A stretch of 64,000 bases of DNA from SG8-41 sp035259205 (lineage in GTDB: Bacteria; Pseudomonadota; Gammaproteobacteria; Burkholderiales; SG8-41): positions 1 through 64,000 of the forward strand of contig DATFWO010000234.1 of assembly GCA_035259205.1 (NCBI GenBank), given 5' to 3'. This document shows, piece after piece, positions 24,075 through 32,411 of the stretch. The position numbers were made by a program, and so were the translations under genes. Position 1 is the stretch's first letter. Every line of letters starts with the position of its first letter. Below the pieces are notes generated by a model. That model searched no databases and was not told where the DNA came from. It saw only the letters and a program-made list of their open reading frames with translations.

Positions 24075-24959
24075 TTACCGCGCAGCGACCACTTTCAGCT
24101 CCATCGTGCCGATGCCGGATATCGTGCCTTTCAGGTGATCGCCGTCCGCGAGCTTCGAGACGCCTGCCGGCGTGCCGGTGGTGATAAGGGTTCCCGGCTT
24201 CAGCGTCGTGACGCTGGAAAGAAAGCGAATCAGATCGCGCAAGCCATTGATCATGTCCGCAGTGTGCGCCCGCATCACGTTTTTGCCGTTCTGCTCGACA
24301 TCGATGTGAACGTCCTGCGGCTCGCGGACCTCGTCGCGGGTGACGATCCAGGGCCCCAGGCCGCAGAACGTGTCGAAGCCCTTGCGGATGTTGCGCGTGT
24401 TGTGGCGGCCCTTGCCCCAGGGGTCGCGGATACTGATGTCCCAGCACATCGTGTAGCCGTAGACGTGATCGAGCGCGTTGTTCTCGGAGACGTTTCTCGC
24501 CGCAAGGCCGATGACGGCGCATAGCTCGCATTCGAAATCCACGTGCCGCGCGATCTTCGGCAGGATTACGGTGCCGCCGGGACCGATGACCGATGAGGCG
24601 GGCTTCAGGAATACTTCCGCCATCAGGTCGTCGGCGGAAAATTCCGATCGGTCGTACGAGCCGACGCGCTCCTTCATCTCGGCCTGGTGCGCCCGGTAAT
24701 TGGCCGCGGCGGCCCAGATCGCGGGCGGGTTGTCGACCGGCGCGAGGAGCCGCGCCGAAGCGAGCGCGACCGGCGTGCCCCGGCGCGCGGATGCAAGGCC
24801 TGCAGCAGCGGAAGGATGGTTCGCGAGCGCATCGACGACTTCCGCCATGGTCGCGCCCGCGCGCGCCGCACCGGCTGCAGCCAGCGCTTCGCGCAACGGA
24901 TAGATCGAGCCGCCCTCGATCAGTCCGGGCGAGCCGTTGTTGTAGCAGCAGATCTTCAT
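24075..24959 (-). CDS. fumarylacetoacetate hydrolase-family protein
   Basis: 294 residues with the C-terminal FAH catalytic domain. The segments EVFLKPASSVIGPGG, HVDFECELCAVIG and YTMCWDISIRDPWGKGRHN carry the metal-binding acidic residues, and TTGTPAGVS forms the end of the active site. The family includes fumarylacetoacetate and fumarylpyruvate hydrolases, 2-oxohepta-3-ene-1,7-dioate hydratases and related C-C bond hydrolases, and the exact member cannot be chosen. It lies 127 bases downstream of the extradiol-like VOC gene, a common pairing in meta-cleavage pathways. Confidence 0.82.
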   Translation of the reverse strand: MKICCYNNGSPGLIEGGSIYPLREALAAAGAARAGATMAEVVDALANHPSAAAGLASARRGTPVALASARLLAPVDNPPAIWAAAANYRAHQAEMKERVGSYDRSEFSADDLMAEVFLKPASSVIGPGGTVILPKIARHVDFECELCAVIGLAARNVSENNALDHVYGYTMCWDISIRDPWGKGRHNTRNIRKGFDTFCGLGPWIVTRDEVREPQDVHIDVEQNGKNVMRAHTADMINGLRDLIRFLSSVTTLKPGTLITTGTPAGVSKLADGDHLKGTISGIGTMELKVVAAR

Positions 24960-25086
24960 TATTGTGCCTTCTCTAGCGAGTTCGTTCGATCTTCTCCGCT
25001 CTGGCCAGGCAGCCGGCGACTTCGATGTCGCGTTTAAGCGGTACGTGCAGGTCGCATCCCCACGAATGAGGTCCCAACTCCGCCGC

Positions 25087-25971
25087 TCATGCTCCTACCG
25101 GCCGGTAAGTGAAGGTGTCGCCCGAAGCGGCGAGCTTTGCATTGTCGCGGCTCGCGATGCCCCAGTGGTCGTTTCGGCCGGGCGGCCATTGCCAGGAATC
25201 CGGCGTGCCCGTCCTGTAGCCGTCATCCACGCGCTGTATTTCCGCCGTGTACTCGATGCAGGTGCCGAAGGGCGCGACGAAATAGGCGAACACGTTGTTG
25301 CCCGGGCCGTGCCGCCCAGGTCCCCACACGCTCGGATAGCCTGCATCCTTCAGGCGGCCCATGCCGCGCATGACGGATTCGAGATCCGGCATCTCGAAAG
25401 CGATATGGTTGAGCGCAGCCTGCTTCGAATCGGCGTAGGCCACGACATGGTGCAGGTCGTCGCAGCGCAGGAAATTCATGACGCGCGTCCGATCGGACAG
25501 CTTGAAGCGGAATGCGTCCACGAGCACGCGCGAAGCCGCCTCGCGGTCGCACGTGTTGAATACCACGTGCGCTACCTGGATCGGGCGCGCGCTGTCGGCT
25601 GGAAGCGGTGCGGGTGCCGCGTCGCGCTCCGCGACGAAGCGATAGGGCTCGCCCTCGGGACCGGCGACATGGAAGCCCGCGCCGCGGCCGGGCTCGTCGA
25701 ATTCGTCGACCCATGGGCCATGCTTCAAACCGGAGTTACGTATCCGATTCCAGGTGGCCTCGACTTCCCCACGGTTGCCGACGAAGGTCGCGGACAACAC
25801 GGCGCGGGCTGGTCCCTCGGTTACGGCAATGACGTAATGGAACGGCGCCGTCCCGCGCAGGTAGGTCGTGTCATTGCGGGTGCCGACGTCGATCAGTCCC
25901 CAGGGCTCCTTGAGAAACTCGACCGCGGCCGCGCGGTTCGGGATCTGCAATTCGATGCTGCGTAAGTGCAT
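25087..25971 (-). CDS. extradiol-dioxygenase-like VOC protein
   Basis: 294 residues in two VOC domains. The C-terminal domain keeps the full type I extradiol dioxygenase pattern. Metal ligands fit H135 (VAHVVFNTCD), H189 (LNHIAFEMPD) and E240 (FGTCIEY). The second-sphere residues fit H174 or H175 (DLHHVVAYADS), H221 (GPGRHGPGNN) and Y241. This is the arrangement in catechol 2,3-dioxygenase and BphC, so iron-dependent ring cleavage is plausible. It heads a leftward operon and is preceded by a copy of the 39-bp element shared with the LysR-Bug promoter region. The substrate is unknown. Confidence 0.68.
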   Translation of the reverse strand: MHLRSIELQIPNRAAAVEFLKEPWGLIDVGTRNDTTYLRGTAPFHYVIAVTEGPARAVLSATFVGNRGEVEATWNRIRNSGLKHGPWVDEFDEPGRGAGFHVAGPEGEPYRFVAERDAAPAPLPADSARPIQVAHVVFNTCDREAASRVLVDAFRFKLSDRTRVMNFLRCDDLHHVVAYADSKQAALNHIAFEMPDLESVMRGMGRLKDAGYPSVWGPGRHGPGNNVFAYFVAPFGTCIEYTAEIQRVDDGYRTGTPDSWQWPPGRNDHWGIASRDNAKLAASGDTFTYRPVGA

Positions 25972-26016
25972 GTCGCTCTCTCCTCGCAGGCGGGAATCGT
26001 CGCACTTCTCAGAACG

Positions 26017-26055
26017 ACTATCCAGTGAAAAATGGGCGTGGCTTCATAACCGTTT
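26017..26055 (-). promoter_or_regulatory. 39-bp shared element, copy upstream of the VOC operon
   Basis: Read toward the VOC gene, AAACGGTTATGA is followed by a 10-base spacer and ATTTTTCACTGGATAGT. The same two blocks with the same spacing occur at 30235-30273 upstream of a Bug gene. The copy starts 46 bases before the VOC start and touches the stop of the TRAP permease gene. It is probably a regulator-binding promoter, with the LysR protein as the natural candidate. Confidence 0.65.
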
Positions 26056-27374
26056 CATTTCAGCAGCTCTGGGGCGATCAGCCTGGGCAGGATCAGCGGG
26101 ATCTCGGGCCAGATGATGATTGCCGCGAGCATCAGCAGCATCGGCACGAGCATGATCATCGTGTCCTTAAGGGCGAATTTCAGCGGCACCCTGGCCACTG
26201 CGCAGGAGATCATCAGGCAAAGCCCGTAGGGCGGCGTCACCAGCCCGAAGGCGAGCGAAACGATGCCGATGATGGCGAAATGGATCGGGTGCATGTTCAC
26301 CGACTGGGCAAGCGGCTGCAGGATGGTGCCGACGATGATGATCGCCGGGATCGCGTCGAGGAAGCAGCCGACCACAAGGAATACGAACGCGATGAAGAAG
26401 CCCACGCCCGTAATGCCCAAGCCCCAGGAAGTGACGTTCTCGAGCAGCGCCTTGGGGATCTGGTAATAGGCGAGCAGCCAGCCGAAGGCCGACGCCGTGC
26501 CGACGCAGAACAGAGCCACGGCTGCGAGCCTGCCGGTCTCGGCAAACGCGTGGTAGAGCTGCCTCAGGTTCATCTCGCGGTAGATGAAGATCGACAGGAG
26601 CCCTGCGTAGATCACCGCCACCGCCGCCGACTCCGTGGCGGTGAACCAGCCGAGCAGGATACCGCCGACGATGATGAACGGCGTGAACAACGCCGGTATC
26701 GAAATCCATGCCGAATAGAGAAATTCCCTGAGCGTCGCGCGCGGATAGACCGGGTAGTTGTAGATCTTGGCGTAGACGTGCACCGTCACCATCTGCGCCG
26801 CCGCGACCAGCAGGCCCGGCAGTATGCCGGCGAGATACATCGCGCCGATTGAAGTCGAAATCACGCCGCCCCACACGATCATCAGGATCGAAGGCGGGAT
26901 GATGACCGCGAGCACCGCCGAGACCGCGGTAATCGCGATCGAGAACGACAAACCGTAGCCTTCCTTGACCTGCGCCTCGATGAATATCTTCGACTGGCTT
27001 GCGGCGTCCGCCGTGGAGGAGCCCGAGATCCCGGCGAAAAACACCGAAAGCAGCACGTTGATTTGCGCGAGCGCCCCGGGGAAATTACCGACCATTGCGC
27101 GCGACAAGCGCACCAGGCGCTCCGTGATTCCGCCGACGTTCATCAGGTTGGCGGTCAGCAGGAAAAACGGCACGGCAAGCAGGATGAACGAGTTGTAAGC
27201 CTTGAAGGTTTCGTTGAACAGCATCATCGGCGAGAGCCTGGGCTCGATCAGCAGGATCGGCAGACAGGCGAGCCCGAGCGCGAACGCGACCGGAACGCGC
27301 ACGAAGAGCAGCACGAGGAGCGCCCCGAACAGCGCCAGCGCGGCACCGCCGGGCGTCAAGGCGACAGAGCTCAT
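26055..27374 (-). CDS. TRAP transporter large permease (DctM family)
   Basis: 439 residues with about twelve membrane helices. DctM signatures include LLAVPFFLLTANLMNVGGIT, FAGISGSSTADAAS, AVIIPPSILMIVWGG and the late FGLVTPPYGLCLM. These hairpins bind the sodium ions and substrate in TRAP permeases. The ATG at 27374 overlaps the DctQ stop by four bases. It is the translocation subunit for the substrate delivered by the receptor at 27919-28911. Confidence 0.9.
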   Translation of the reverse strand: MSSVALTPGGAALALFGALLVLLFVRVPVAFALGLACLPILLIEPRLSPMMLFNETFKAYNSFILLAVPFFLLTANLMNVGGITERLVRLSRAMVGNFPGALAQINVLLSVFFAGISGSSTADAASQSKIFIEAQVKEGYGLSFSIAITAVSAVLAVIIPPSILMIVWGGVISTSIGAMYLAGILPGLLVAAAQMVTVHVYAKIYNYPVYPRATLREFLYSAWISIPALFTPFIIVGGILLGWFTATESAAVAVIYAGLLSIFIYREMNLRQLYHAFAETGRLAAVALFCVGTASAFGWLLAYYQIPKALLENVTSWGLGITGVGFFIAFVFLVVGCFLDAIPAIIIVGTILQPLAQSVNMHPIHFAIIGIVSLAFGLVTPPYGLCLMISCAVARVPLKFALKDTMIMLVPMLLMLAAIIIWPEIPLILPRLIAPELLK

Positions 27375-27853
27375 TCCGCCGGCGCCTCGAGCAGGACGCG
27401 GAAGTCGGCGACGAGCGATTCGCCGAGGAACAGCACCCAGGTCGCGCCGGTGAGCGGCCAGGCGATGAACATGAAGGGCATCGGCAGCTCGGCGAGCTCG
27501 GAAAGCTGGGCCCAGCCGAAGTGCACGAACCGGATGCCCCACCAGGCGAACACCAGCGCGAACACCAGGACGAAAAGGGACGACACGATGCGAAGCAGGG
27601 CGTTCGTCCGCGGCTTCAGCTCCGGCCAGACATCGACCTCGAAGTGAGTGCGTTCGCGGATGCCGATCATGGCGCCCAGCATCACCATCCAGATGAAGAG
27701 AAAGCGGCTGAGTTCCTCGGTCCAGATGTAAGAGGGGATCAGCTCGGTGTAGCGCGAGATGATCTGCAACGTCACCGGGATGATCAGAATAGCCACGGTG
27801 GCCACCAGCATCCATGTGAGGAGCCGGTGGTACAGGTCAATCAGCTTTTTCAT
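27371..27853 (-). CDS. TRAP transporter small permease (DctQ family)
   Basis: 160 residues with four hydrophobic helices and the DctQ pattern: TLQIISRYTELIPSYIWTEELSRFLFIWMVMLGAMIGIRERTHFEVD in helices 2-3, where the WTEELSR motif is diagnostic. It pairs with the adjacent large permease, separated from the receptor gene by 65 bases. Confidence 0.9.
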   Translation of the reverse strand: MKKLIDLYHRLLTWMLVATVAILIIPVTLQIISRYTELIPSYIWTEELSRFLFIWMVMLGAMIGIRERTHFEVDVWPELKPRTNALLRIVSSLFVLVFALVFAWWGIRFVHFGWAQLSELAELPMPFMFIAWPLTGATWVLFLGESLVADFRVLLEAPAE

Positions 27854-27918
27854 CGGCGCGGCAAACGGAAGGCACGGCGCTCCTCACGCTCCGGGGCCGC
27901 CGCGCTGGTCGATTTGCG

Positions 27919-28911
27919 TTACTTTATCGCGTTGATCTTGGCGAGTATCGCGTCGGCGCCGATTTCCTTGGCGTAGGCGGCTATCACCGGATCCACCGCC
28001 TTTTTCATCGCCGCGCGGTCGGTGAAGGGGATGCGCTTTAACTTGCCGGCCTTCTCCAGTGCGTCCAGCTTGGCGGTGTCCTCGCTCGACTCGATCTGAC
28101 GGCCATACGTGCCCGCCTCCTTGCCCGCCTTGATGATCGCCGCCTGGAGGTCCTGCGGCAGCTTTTTGAAGGTCTTGCCCGAAAAGCACAGCGGCCGAAT
28201 GGTGATCGCATGCTGGGTCATCGACAGGTTGGGCCCTACCTCGTAGAACTTCATCTGCTCGACGCCGGCGGCCTCGTTCTCGCCGGCGGCGATGACGCCG
28301 TTCTGAATCGCGTTGTAAACCTCGTTGTAGGCGATCACCGTCGGCGCCATGCCGGCTGCGGTGAAGGTGCGACTCCAGATCGGAGCCCCCTGCACGCGCA
28401 CCTTCAAGCCCTTCAGTTCGGCCATGTTGCGCACCGGCTTGTTGACGAAGATGTTGCGCGTGCCGCCGCCGGCGTAGCCGATGAGCATGACCTCGGCCTT
28501 CTGCGCGATCTCGTCGGCAATCGGCTTCAGCAAGTCCTGGTCGAGCACCTTGTTCCAGTGGTCTAGGTCGCGGAAGATGAACGGCGCGTCGATGAACGGC
28601 GCCGCCTTCGAGAAGGTGGACATGTGCGCCGGCGAGACGATCGCATAGTCCACCGCCGCGCCCTGGTTCATATAGGCGAAGTAGTCCTTTTCCAGGCCCA
28701 GTTCGCTGTTCTTGTGCAGCACGAAGGTGATCGGTTTGCCATAGTATTTCTTGACCAGCTCTTCGAACTTCACCATCGCCTTGGTAAATGCGTGCTCGTC
28801 GCTGAACTGCGATGCGCCGTGCAGGGTAATCGTCTGCGCGGCCGCGGGCAATGCCAGCGCCACGGCGATCGCACCGACGGCGAGGGTGGTTACAAACGCT
28901 CTGCGCCTCAT
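27919..28911 (-). CDS. TRAP transporter substrate-binding protein (DctP family)
   Basis: 330 residues with a signal peptide ending around PAAAQT, and the DctP fold. ELKGLKVRVQGAPIW carries the conserved arginine that holds the ligand carboxylate, and YNEVYNAIQNGVIAAGENEAAG is the usual hinge segment. The receptor captures a carboxylic acid in the periplasm and passes it to the DctQM permease encoded downstream. The upstream gap of 245 bases to the LysR gene should contain the promoter; a TGCGT-TT-ACGCA palindrome lies 26 bases upstream of the start. Confidence 0.9.
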   Translation of the reverse strand: MRRRAFVTTLAVGAIAVALALPAAAQTITLHGASQFSDEHAFTKAMVKFEELVKKYYGKPITFVLHKNSELGLEKDYFAYMNQGAAVDYAIVSPAHMSTFSKAAPFIDAPFIFRDLDHWNKVLDQDLLKPIADEIAQKAEVMLIGYAGGGTRNIFVNKPVRNMAELKGLKVRVQGAPIWSRTFTAAGMAPTVIAYNEVYNAIQNGVIAAGENEAAGVEQMKFYEVGPNLSMTQHAITIRPLCFSGKTFKKLPQDLQAAIIKAGKEAGTYGRQIESSEDTAKLDALEKAGKLKRIPFTDRAAMKKAVDPVIAAYAKEIGADAILAKINAIK

Positions 28912-28936
28912 GGTCTTGCCTCCTGTGGTGTGTGAC

Positions 28937-28948
28937 TGCGTTTACGCA
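28937..28948. promoter_or_regulatory. palindrome upstream of the TRAP operon
   Basis: TGCGT-TT-ACGCA is a 5-bp inverted repeat with a 2-base centre, 26 bases before the receptor start on the minus strand. The position would suit an operator overlapping the start of transcription. The rest of the 245-base gap shows no copy of the 39-bp element. Confidence 0.25.
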
Positions 28949-29156
28949 CCCGTTGTCGGCGGCGAACTGGTCCGCGAACAGCGTGTCGTCCCCCCTGCGG
29001 GGTACCTCGCTCGAGTAGAGCTCTCGCGGAAGGCATTTTCCGACACCAGCTGCGCCAGCTCGACGTCGGCGGCCTCCAAACCGAAGCTTGCGCAAAGCCT
29101 GCTGAGTCGCAACATAGGCATTCTGGCACCCGAGGGGTAGCGAGAAACCTGTGGCT

Positions 29157-30194
29157 TTAGTGATTTTGCTCCAATATGGGTTTGGGGAGCCATTGCTTCG
29201 CGCGAGCGCGCTCGGGAGACCTGCCAGCGAGTTGCTCGTCCGCGGCAGCCCTGGACGATCGGGCCAGGCGTACCACCGCTTCCAGGCATTGCATGAGGGC
29301 CTGGGCGCCAGGTGTGACAGGGCGTTGCCGGTTCCAGATGATGCCCACGGGCCGCACCAGTTGTTTCGGCAACTCGAGCGAAAGTATTGCCAGCAATCCC
29401 AGAGATTCATAGTATCTCGAAACATCCGATGCCAGCGCGGCAATCGCGTTCGTGTAGTGCAGGTAGGCGCGGATGACGTGAACCGAAAGCGTCTCGATCC
29501 GGTTCGCCGGCATCGCCAGTCCGTTGGCTTCGAAGGCGCGCTCGAGTGGCTCGCGCAGCAGCGTATTCACCGGCGGCAGGACCCAGGGATAAAGCGCCAG
29601 ATCCGACCAGCGGATGCGCCTGCGACGTGCGAGCGGGTGATGCCGGCCCGTCACCAGGCTCACGCCTTCTTCCATCAGCGTTTTCTCAGCCAGCCCATGC
29701 GCGCTCCCTCCCTCGGGCAAGCGACCGACGATGAAGTCGAGATTTCCGAGCCACAGATCCGGCAAAAGCGTCTCCACGGTGCCTTCCCGCACCAGCACGA
29801 ACACGCCCGGCTGCCGGTTCTTTAACGCGGCAAGCGCGCGCGGCAGCAGTTCCAGCGCAGCAGTCGCAAGCACCCCGACCCGGATGCTGCCCGAGCTGCC
29901 GGAGGCAAGTCCCCGCAGCTCGTCGCGTGCCTGGGCCAGCTCGCTCAGCATCGCGCGCGCGTGCCGGATGAGGCACTCGCCGTACGCATTGGGAATGACG
30001 CCGCGCGCGGTACGCTCGAAGAGCTTCAAGCCCAGCCCGCGCTCGAGCTCCCCCAGCGTCTTCGAGACCGCGGGCTGGGAAATGTTGATGCTTGCGGCGA
30101 CCTTGCCGAGGTGGCGCAGGTCGTCGAGGGCCACCAGCAACCGCAGGTGGCGCGGCTTGAAGCTGGTGCGCACATAGGCGTCGATCTGTGCCAT
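29157..30194 (-). CDS. LysR-family transcriptional regulator
   Basis: 345 residues. The winged helix-turn-helix is in RHLRLLVALDDLRHLGKVAASINISQPAVSKTLGELERGLGLKLFERTARGV, and the effector domain starts near SIRVGVLATAALELLPRAL. The sequence is of the GbpR-like subgroup that often controls Bug or ABC receptor genes. I chose the ATG at 30194 (MAQIDAYVRTSFKPRHL); an in-frame start 14 codons upstream would be inside the promoter region. It lies between the TRAP operon and a divergent Bug-led catabolic operon, so it is the prime candidate regulator for the 18-kb region. Confidence 0.85.
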   Translation of the reverse strand: MAQIDAYVRTSFKPRHLRLLVALDDLRHLGKVAASINISQPAVSKTLGELERGLGLKLFERTARGVIPNAYGECLIRHARAMLSELAQARDELRGLASGSSGSIRVGVLATAALELLPRALAALKNRQPGVFVLVREGTVETLLPDLWLGNLDFIVGRLPEGGSAHGLAEKTLMEEGVSLVTGRHHPLARRRRIRWSDLALYPWVLPPVNTLLREPLERAFEANGLAMPANRIETLSVHVIRAYLHYTNAIAALASDVSRYYESLGLLAILSLELPKQLVRPVGIIWNRQRPVTPGAQALMQCLEAVVRLARSSRAAADEQLAGRSPERARAKQWLPKPILEQNH

Positions 30195-30234
30195 GGCTGC
30201 CTCCGCCGATGGACGAGGAGGCCTGGATATTACC

Positions 30235-30273
30235 AAACGGTTATGAGAAGCGCCTGATTTTTCACTGGATAGT
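30235..30273 (+). promoter_or_regulatory. 39-bp shared element, copy upstream of the Bug-led operon
   Basis: AAACGGTTATGA, a 10-base spacer, then ATTTTTCACTGGATAGT, pointing at the Bug gene that begins at 30366. The 29 block bases are identical to the copy at 26017-26055 (minus strand). The copy begins 41 bases upstream of the LysR start, the usual place for a LysR-type recognition site. Confidence 0.65.
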
Positions 30274-30365
30274 TATTCCACAAGGCGCGATCATGCCGGT
30301 TCGCTACGGCCGGCCGCAACCCCAGAGCCAGTAACCAGCCCGCCGCGGCAAAGGAGGAAGTTCTG

Positions 30366-31337
30366 GTGTTCCGCGGAGTTTTGATGCTGCTTGCCTGTCT
30401 GATGGCGTGCGCCGCTGGCAGCGTCGCTTGGGCTGCGGATACTTACCCGACGAAGCCGATCCGGCTCGTTCTCAACGTGGGCACCGGCGGCGTGGGCGAC
30501 GTATCCATGCGGCTGGCGGCCCAGCACATGAGCCGCAACCTGGGGCAGCAGATCGTCGTGGACAACCGGCCGAGCGCAGGCGGCGCCGCGGCCGCCATGG
30601 CGGTGGTCAACGCCGCCCCCGACGGCTATACGCTGCTGCAAACCGGCAACGCGGCCGCGATCAGCGCTTCGCTGTTCAAGAAGCTTCCCTACGATGTGGT
30701 CAGGGACTTCCAGCAGATTTCGTCGATCAGCTTTTTCGAGCTGGTCGTGCTCGCCACGCCCGAGTCCCGATTCACGAGACTGGCGGATCTCATCGCATAC
30801 GCGCAGCAGAATGCGGGCAAGCTCAACATCGGTACCATCAATGTCGGTAGCACGCAGTACCTGTCCGCGGAGCTCCTCAAGTCCATGGCGGGGATCCAGG
30901 CCCAGGTCGTGCCCTTCAAGTCCAACACGCTGCTGCTGACCGCTCTGCGCGGCAACGAGCTGCCCGTAGCGTTCGAGCTCGTCGGGCCGGCCCTGACGCA
31001 CATCCGCAGCGGCGCACTGAAAGCGCTGGCCGTCGGCTCCGAGCGGCGCTTCGGGGGACTGCCGGACGTCCCGACGGTCGCCGAGGCCGGCGTGCCCGGC
31101 TTCAGCGTCTATTCGTGGACAGGGATGAGCGCGCCGGCGCGCACGCCGCGGCCGATCATCGACCGGCTGGCGCAGGAGGTAGCGGCGGCTGTCGCCGTTC
31201 CCGATGTCAAGCAGAAACTCCAGGACCTCGGCATCGAGGCCCGTGCCATGACGCCCGATGAGACCCGCAAGATGATGATGTCCGACATCGCCAAGTGGAA
31301 GGCGGTGATCGAGCGCTCGGGAATCGAGCGCCAATAA
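30366..31337 (+). CDS. Bug-family tripartite tricarboxylate receptor
   Basis: 323 residues beginning at a GTG with AAAGGAGG 9 bases upstream. The signal peptide (LMLLACLMACAAGSVAWA) ends at ADTYPTKPIRLVLNVGTGG, then VDNRPSAGGAAAAMAVVNAAPDGYTLL follows in Bug order. The receptor loop reads VGTGGVGD, while the second loop SISFFELVVLATPES is unlike the other Bug copies here. It is the first gene of the long rightward operon and directly follows the shared 39-bp element. Confidence 0.87.
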   Translation: MFRGVLMLLACLMACAAGSVAWAADTYPTKPIRLVLNVGTGGVGDVSMRLAAQHMSRNLGQQIVVDNRPSAGGAAAAMAVVNAAPDGYTLLQTGNAAAISASLFKKLPYDVVRDFQQISSISFFELVVLATPESRFTRLADLIAYAQQNAGKLNIGTINVGSTQYLSAELLKSMAGIQAQVVPFKSNTLLLTALRGNELPVAFELVGPALTHIRSGALKALAVGSERRFGGLPDVPTVAEAGVPGFSVYSWTGMSAPARTPRPIIDRLAQEVAAAVAVPDVKQKLQDLGIEARAMTPDETRKMMMSDIAKWKAVIERSGIERQ

Positions 31338-31366
31338 ACTTCCAACAACGCCCTGAAGGAAATCCG

Positions 31367-32356
31367 ATGCCGAGCACCCCACTGCGATTGAAGATGGCCA
31401 TTTCCTCCCAGGGCCATACTGCCGCGCTCAAGGATGGCAGCGTCCCGATCGATGGAATCGAGCCCGAGTTCATCGAAGTCAACCCGCAGATCGCGGCCTA
31501 CCGCCGCATGGTGCGGGACGTCGAATTCGACGTTTGCGACATCGCGCCCTCGACTTACATGATCGCCCGCGAGCACGGCGCGCCGTTCAAGGCCTTGCCG
31601 ATTTTCGTCACTCGCAATTTCCACCACTCCGGGTTCGTCTACCGGCAGGACGCGGGCATCGGCAAGCCCAAGGATCTCGAGGGCAAGAACGCAGGCGTGC
31701 GCGCCTATTCGGTGACCACCGGCGTCTGGGGTCGCGGCATCCTCCAGAACGAGTATGGCATCGATATTTCGAAGATCACCTGGTGGGTGGACGACGAGGA
31801 GCACGTGACGACGCTCAAGCTGCCGCCATTCGTCAAGCACGTTCCCGAAGGCAAGTCGCTCGTCAGCATGATGGCCTCGGGCGAGCTGCAGGCCGGCTTC
31901 ACCGGGAACGCCGGTCTCGGTCGCACGGGCGCGCCCAAGGAAGGCTGGGCCGCCGGGGCCGCGAAACCCGCAGAAACGAACTACGTCGAGTTCTTCAAGG
32001 ATTCGAGGAAGCTCGAAGCCGAATGGCACCGCCGGACAGGGATCTATCCGTTCCACGGGACGATCGTCGTCAAGGACTCGGTGTTGAAGGAGCACCCGTG
32101 GGTCGCAAGGTCGCTCTACAAGGCGTTCGCCGCGGCGAAAGAACCCTACGTCAGGCAGCTTCCATCCCCCGACAAGGCCGCGGGCAAGGACAAGCAGCTT
32201 GCCGAGCTTGCGACGATCGTCGGCGATCCGCTGCCCTACGGCATTCAGAAGAACCGCGCCTCGATCGAGGCGCTGATCAAGTACGTCCACCAGCAGGGCA
32301 TGTTGAAGCGGAGCTATAGCGTCGGCGAGTTCTTCGTGGACCCCGAAGCAGCCTGA
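31367..32356 (+). CDS. 4,5-dihydroxyphthalate decarboxylase-like protein, copy 1
   Basis: 329 residues without a signal peptide, of the family annotated as 4,5-dihydroxyphthalate decarboxylase or cytoplasmic substrate-binding-like proteins (type 2 periplasmic-binding fold). Recognisable segments are VDFD-like EFDVCDIAPSTYMIAREHG, IFVTRNFHHSGFVYR, GKNAGVRAYSVTTGVWGRGIL and YPFHGTIVVKDS. True Pht5 decarboxylates 4,5-dihydroxyphthalate to protocatechuate, but many family members lack proof of that activity. A related gene follows at 33400. GAAGGAA precedes the ATG. Confidence 0.65.
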   Translation: MPSTPLRLKMAISSQGHTAALKDGSVPIDGIEPEFIEVNPQIAAYRRMVRDVEFDVCDIAPSTYMIAREHGAPFKALPIFVTRNFHHSGFVYRQDAGIGKPKDLEGKNAGVRAYSVTTGVWGRGILQNEYGIDISKITWWVDDEEHVTTLKLPPFVKHVPEGKSLVSMMASGELQAGFTGNAGLGRTGAPKEGWAAGAAKPAETNYVEFFKDSRKLEAEWHRRTGIYPFHGTIVVKDSVLKEHPWVARSLYKAFAAAKEPYVRQLPSPDKAAGKDKQLAELATIVGDPLPYGIQKNRASIEALIKYVHQQGMLKRSYSVGEFFVDPEAA

Positions 32357-32358
32357 TT

Positions 32359-32374
32359 AGAACCTATAGGTTCT
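32359..32374. promoter_or_regulatory. 16-bp perfect palindrome in the rightward operon
   Basis: AGAACC-TATA-GGTTCT lies three bases after the stop of the first decarboxylase-like gene and 38 bases before the amidohydrolase. As RNA it can form a 6-bp hairpin with a UAUA loop. It may be a processing site or an internal operator. Confidence 0.35.
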
Positions 32375-32411
32375 GGTCCGACTCATTTAATCACTCAACC
32401 GGAAAACCAAC

